A stretch of DNA of 8,580 nt from Parcubacteria group bacterium RIFCSPHIGHO2_01_FULL_47_10b (GTDB lineage Bacteria > Patescibacteriota > Minisyncoccia > 2-01-FULL-47-10): NCBI GenBank assembly GCA_001824325.1, contig MHXC01000021.1:10022-18601 (forward strand), given 5' to 3'. This document shows positions 6,191-8,580 of the stretch, in pieces. Below the pieces are notes generated by a model. It was not told the DNA's origin. It saw only the letters and a list, made by a program, of their open reading frames with translations, and made no database searches. Position numbers and translations under genes: made by a program. Every line of letters begins with the position of its first letter. Position 1 is the first letter of the stretch.

Positions 6191-6856
6191 ATGTCATACG
6201 CAATCATCATCATGGGACCCCCGGGCTCGGGAAAAGGGACCCAGGCTGCACTGCTTGCTGAGAGATTTGATGTGCAGCATATTGAATCCAGTAAGATTAT
6301 ACTGAAGAATTTTGCGGAACGCCCCACTGACAGCGATGTAATCGAGGCAAAGGCAGCATATGACAGCGGCGAACTTGTTCCGCCGCCTATTTTATTTGCA
6401 TGGCTTCAGAAAGAAGTTCGACAACTGCTTCCGCTTGGAAAACATATGGTATTTGACGGTTCTCCCCGAAGTGTCTATGAGCAGGAACGTCTGTATCCAT
6501 TATTATGCGACGTATTCGGAAAACAAAACATTAAGGGGTATTATCTCGAACTTTCCGATGAAATTGCTACCTATCGTATGCAGTACCGCCGACTTTGCAG
6601 CGTGTGCAATCGCACCGTGCCATACACTGAACAAAACAAAGACCTAACTACCTGCCCCTACGAACAGTGCGGGGGAGTGTTGATAAAAAAGAGCCTTGAC
6701 ACACCCGAAGTAATAGCTGAACGTTTGCGCGTGTTTATCCGACGAACCAAACCAGTGGCTGATTTTCTGATACAGGAGGGGGTGATGAAGGTTCTCAATG
6801 GTGATGAAAACATTGAGCTTATCCATAAGATAATTGTTTCTAAACTGGGTTTTTGA
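6191..6856 (+). CDS. adk: Adenylate kinase-family nucleoside monophosphate kinase
   Basis: The family transfers phosphate from ATP to AMP or another NMP in the cytosol. From ATG 6191 the product is 221 residues. The P-loop G-P-P-G-S-G-K-G-T-Q is at 9-18, E-L-V-P at 61-64, D-G-S-P-R at 89-93, and the LID carries a zinc knuckle with Cys136, Cys139, Cys155 and Cys160. The AMP site is unusual. The stretch normally S-T-G-D-x-x-R is E-S-S-K-I-I-L (32-38), so the Arg that contacts AMP is Leu38. The Gln after D-G-F-P-R is Glu97 by alignment, and the R-x-D-D of the LID is K-S-L-D (167-170). Arg93, Arg133 and Arg178 remain. The secY-adk-map position favours an adenylate kinase role, but the substrate is less certain than the fold. 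A GTG at 6173 is a less likely start. Confidence 0.85.
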   Translation: MSYAIIIMGPPGSGKGTQAALLAERFDVQHIESSKIILKNFAERPTDSDVIEAKAAYDSGELVPPPILFAWLQKEVRQLLPLGKHMVFDGSPRSVYEQERLYPLLCDVFGKQNIKGYYLELSDEIATYRMQYRRLCSVCNRTVPYTEQNKDLTTCPYEQCGGVLIKKSLDTPEVIAERLRVFIRRTKPVADFLIQEGVMKVLNGDENIELIHKIIVSKLGF

Positions 6857-7608
6857 TGGCACATACGAGCGCCAAATTAAAAGCAATGCGCGAAGGAGGA
6901 CGGCTCCTGGCGTGCATCATGCAGGAACTGGCGGCAATGGCAAAGCCAGGTATTACGACACAGGCATTGAATGACCTTGCGGAGCGCCGAACTCGTGAAT
7001 CTGGGGGAGTCCCAGCTTTCTTTGGTTATCACGGCTTCACGGCAGGGCTGTGTACAAGCGTAAATGACGGCATGGTGCATGGATTGCCTGGTTCATATAT
7101 ATTACAAAGTGGCGATCTCCTAAAACTCGATTATGGGGTACTGTATGACGGCTATTTTACGGATCATGCGATCACGGTTGGCATTGGGACGATTTCCAGC
7201 CAAGCGCGGGAATTGTTGGAAATTACGCGCGAAGCGTTGCGAATAGGCCTCGAAGAAGTGTACAGCGGCGCATGTACCGGAGATATCGGCTATGCGATCG
7301 AGGAATACGCCCATAAGCAGGGTGTTGCAGTTGTTAAGTCGCTCTGTGGCCATGGGATCAATAAAAAATTACACGACAATCCACAAATTCCGAATTTCGG
7401 GAAAGCGGGATCTGGCACAAAGCTTACTACAGGCATGACCATTGCTATCGAGCCAATGCTTACGCTCGGGTCTGAAAAAGTACGTAAGGGCGCTGATGGG
7501 AACGTCTTTGAAACTGTCGATGGCTCGCTTGCCGCGCACTTCGAACACACGGTTGTAGTCACCGAACAGGGTTGTGAGATCCTCACCCAATGCACGAACT
7601 CCTCATAA
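6856..7608 (+). CDS. map: Methionine aminopeptidase, type I
   Basis: The enzyme removes the initiator methionine from nascent proteins in the cytosol. The product is 250 residues, typical of the short bacterial type I form. All five metal ligands are present: Asp92 (K-L-D-Y-G), Asp103 (F-T-D-H), His166 (C-G-H-G-I), Glu199 (A-I-E-P) and Glu230 (F-E-H-T). His75 in V-N-D-G-M-V-H-G-L-P corresponds to the substrate-binding His79 of E. coli; every position is offset by 4 or 5 from E. coli Map. The ATG shares one base with the adk stop (TGATG), and a GGGTTTTT run rather than a Shine-Dalgarno sequence precedes it. The gene ends 19 nt inside the next one. Confidence 0.97.
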   Translation: MAHTSAKLKAMREGGRLLACIMQELAAMAKPGITTQALNDLAERRTRESGGVPAFFGYHGFTAGLCTSVNDGMVHGLPGSYILQSGDLLKLDYGVLYDGYFTDHAITVGIGTISSQARELLEITREALRIGLEEVYSGACTGDIGYAIEEYAHKQGVAVVKSLCGHGINKKLHDNPQIPNFGKAGSGTKLTTGMTIAIEPMLTLGSEKVRKGADGNVFETVDGSLAAHFEHTVVVTEQGCEILTQCTNSS

Positions 7609-8045
7609 TTATTGCCTTGAGCATCGTCCCTATCAGCGAGCTTCGTGGCGCGCTTATTTATGCTGTTACACAACATATTCCTTTGAGCGAGTCACTCCTT
7701 CCTGCGATCTTGGCAAATGTGCTTATTGTGCTCGTGATTTATCCACAGCTTGAGTGGTTGTACAAAGCATGTAAACGATTTCTCCCGCCACTGGGTCGCT
7801 TCGGCGATTGGGTGTTCGAGCATACGCGCCGAAAACACTCGGCATCATTTGAACGATTTAAGGAATTCGCCCTCGTAATCCTCGTTGCAATACCACTCCC
7901 ATTAACGGGTGGGTGGACTGGCATGGCTGCGGCATTTGTGTTTGGTATAAAACAACGAAATGCCCTCATTCTCATAAGTAGTGGTGTTGCGCTGTCTGGA
8001 CTGATCATGGCAGCTCTTATTCAGCTCGGATACACAATCTTTTAA
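7590..8045 (+). CDS. Small membrane protein, COG2426 / putative small multidrug export family
   Basis: The product is 151 residues with hydrophobic segments near 3-27, 34-52, 93-119 and 124-148, and a basic linker at 59-92 (including R-R-K-H-S-A-S-F-E-R-F-K). Two family marks are seen: P-I-S-E-L-R-G-A at 14-21, close to the N-terminus, and I-P-L-P-L-T-G-G-W-T-G at 101-111. They match the E-L-R-G-A-I-P and I-P-L-P-G-T-G-A-W-T-G motifs of the family named putative small multidrug export protein (PF06695). The export role is a database name with weak support, so the transported substrate is unknown. Two motif positions differ: the Pro after E-L-R-G-A is absent, and the Gly after I-P-L-P is Leu. 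The ATG lies within map (19-nt overlap), suggesting coupled translation. It occupies the place where infA would often be. Confidence 0.8.
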   Translation: MHELLIIIALSIVPISELRGALIYAVTQHIPLSESLLPAILANVLIVLVIYPQLEWLYKACKRFLPPLGRFGDWVFEHTRRKHSASFERFKEFALVILVAIPLPLTGGWTGMAAAFVFGIKQRNALILISSGVALSGLIMAALIQLGYTIF

Positions 8046-8059
8046 ACCTGCGCTATACT
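8031..8059 (+). promoter_or_regulatory. Putative tpiA promoter (-35 TACACA, -10 TATACT)
   Basis: A -35-like TACACA (8031-8036, 4 of 6 matches) is separated by 17 bp from TATACT (8054-8059, 5 of 6 matches). The -35 lies within the last codons of the upstream gene. The tpiA ATG is at 8068, eight bases after the hexamer, so a start 7 to 9 nt downstream would give a leader of 0 to 2 nt. The spacing and match quality make this the best promoter candidate in the window. Confidence 0.55.
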
Positions 8060-8067
8060 ATGTGCAT

Positions 8068-8580
8068 ATGCGGTACCTTGTTGGCAATTGGAAGATGAAC
8101 CCACCGTCACGTGAAGAAGCGGTGCAATTGACTCGACATATCGTCGAATCACTACAGCCACTACGGGACACTACGATTGTGTTATGTCCGCCGTTCATTT
8201 GGCTTGAGGCAGTTTCATCGACACTTCGAACATACGGCATTGTGAACAAAGAGCGAGGGAAAAACGGGATAGCGCTCGGCGCCCAGGATGTATACTATGC
8301 TGAAACCGGCACGTTTACCGGCCAGATTTCGCCACTCATGCTTCGCGATCTTGGAGTTGCATATGCGCTCATTGGTCATTCAGAACGCCGCATCCATGCA
8401 AACGAAGACGACCCCTTGATCAACAAAAAAATACATGCGTGCCTTGAGCACGATATTACACCGATTCTACTTGTTGGCGATGAAGATAGTTTGAGTTACC
8501 ATGGCTTGAGCGATGAAGCAAGCGAGCGCACGCGGGAACTCGAGGCGATTGCAACCCACCTCGAACGTGACCTCGAAGAT
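8068..8580 (+). CDS. tpiA: Triosephosphate isomerase, N-terminal two thirds (partial)
   Basis: The enzyme interconverts dihydroxyacetone phosphate and glyceraldehyde 3-phosphate in glycolysis. The frame is open for 171 codons to the window edge; TIM is usually about 250 residues. Catalytic Asn7 and Lys9 lie in G-N-W-K-M-N (6-11). The block L-G-A-Q-D-V-Y-Y-A-E-T-G-T-F-T-G-Q-I-S (70-88) and the catalytic His104 in G-H-S-E-R-R (103-108) are present. The catalytic Glu of the A-Y-E-P-V-W motif lies beyond the window. The segment usually C-x-G-E is L-V-G-D (135-138), so a highly conserved Cys and Glu are Leu and Asp. No Shine-Dalgarno sequence is visible, and the gene probably has its own promoter just upstream. 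Confidence 0.95.
   Translation, partial: MRYLVGNWKMNPPSREEAVQLTRHIVESLQPLRDTTIVLCPPFIWLEAVSSTLRTYGIVNKERGKNGIALGAQDVYYAETGTFTGQISPLMLRDLGVAYALIGHSERRIHANEDDPLINKKIHACLEHDITPILLVGDEDSLSYHGLSDEASERTRELEAIATHLERDLED

Noticed and set aside
6774..6787. AGGAGG followed by an in-frame ATG inside the adk-family gene
   Set aside because: It encodes the family-like Q-E-G-V-M segment and would give only a C-terminal fragment of 23 residues; no reason to expect internal initiation.
6895..6909. AGGAG-loop-CTCCT inverted repeat early in map
   Set aside because: It is accounted for by the conserved M-R-E-G-G-R-L-L segment; no suitable start codon lies at the right distance.
7574..7586. GTGAG-ATC-CTCAC short hairpin just before the COG2426-type gene start
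   Set aside because: Only a 5-bp stem in map coding sequence; too short to claim as terminator or regulator, and there is no T-run.

Overview
The window is a bacterial ribosomal-protein cluster (the end of the S10 operon running into the spc operon) followed by secY and a short housekeeping tail. All genes are on the + strand and almost no base is non-coding. In order: rpsC (3' end only), rplP, rpmC, rpsQ, rplN, rplX, rplE, rpsN (zinc type), rpsH, rplF, rplR, rpsE, rplO, secY, an adk-family NMP kinase gene, map, a small membrane protein of the COG2426 type, and tpiA (5' part only).

The organism is most likely a member of the Candidate Phyla Radiation (Patescibacteria), possibly Parcubacteria-like. 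The main evidence is that no L30 gene (rpmD) lies between rpsE and rplO (4 nt gap); lack of L30 is a known CPR trait. Supporting points are extreme gene packing, near absence of Shine-Dalgarno sites, and an adenylate kinase whose AMP-binding motifs depart from the bacterial norm. TGA ends several genes (rpsQ, rplN, rplX, rplR, adk), so the UGA-as-glycine code of Gracilibacteria/Absconditabacteria does not apply. The lineage call is inference from gene content, not from a tree.

Layout: 1-4876 holds twelve complete ribosomal-protein genes and the rpsC fragment, probably one transcript. Several are linked by 4-nt ATGA overlaps, and rpsQ starts 26 nt inside rpmC. At 4869-6164 secY, encoding the translocon channel, starts inside rplO behind a perfect AGGAGG. 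At 6191-7608 the NMP kinase and methionine aminopeptidase genes follow in the classical secY-adk-map order. A -10-like element sits directly against the kinase start. After map the usual infA-rpmJ-rpsM-rpsK-rpsD-rpoA-rplQ block is absent; a COG2426 membrane protein and tpiA take its place. tpiA has its own good -35/-10 promoter, whose predicted start point falls on or within about 2 nt of the ATG.

I found no mobile element, CRISPR array, tRNA, rRNA or defence system, and no stretch of non-coding DNA above 30 nt. The window does not contain an evident new multi-gene system. What deserves a second look is lineage-specific change in the translation machinery: an Arg-to-Glu change at the uL16 residue equivalent to E. 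coli R81, an S17 N-terminal extension, an insertion in S8, a proline-rich tail on S5, and possibly leaderless adk and tpiA messages.
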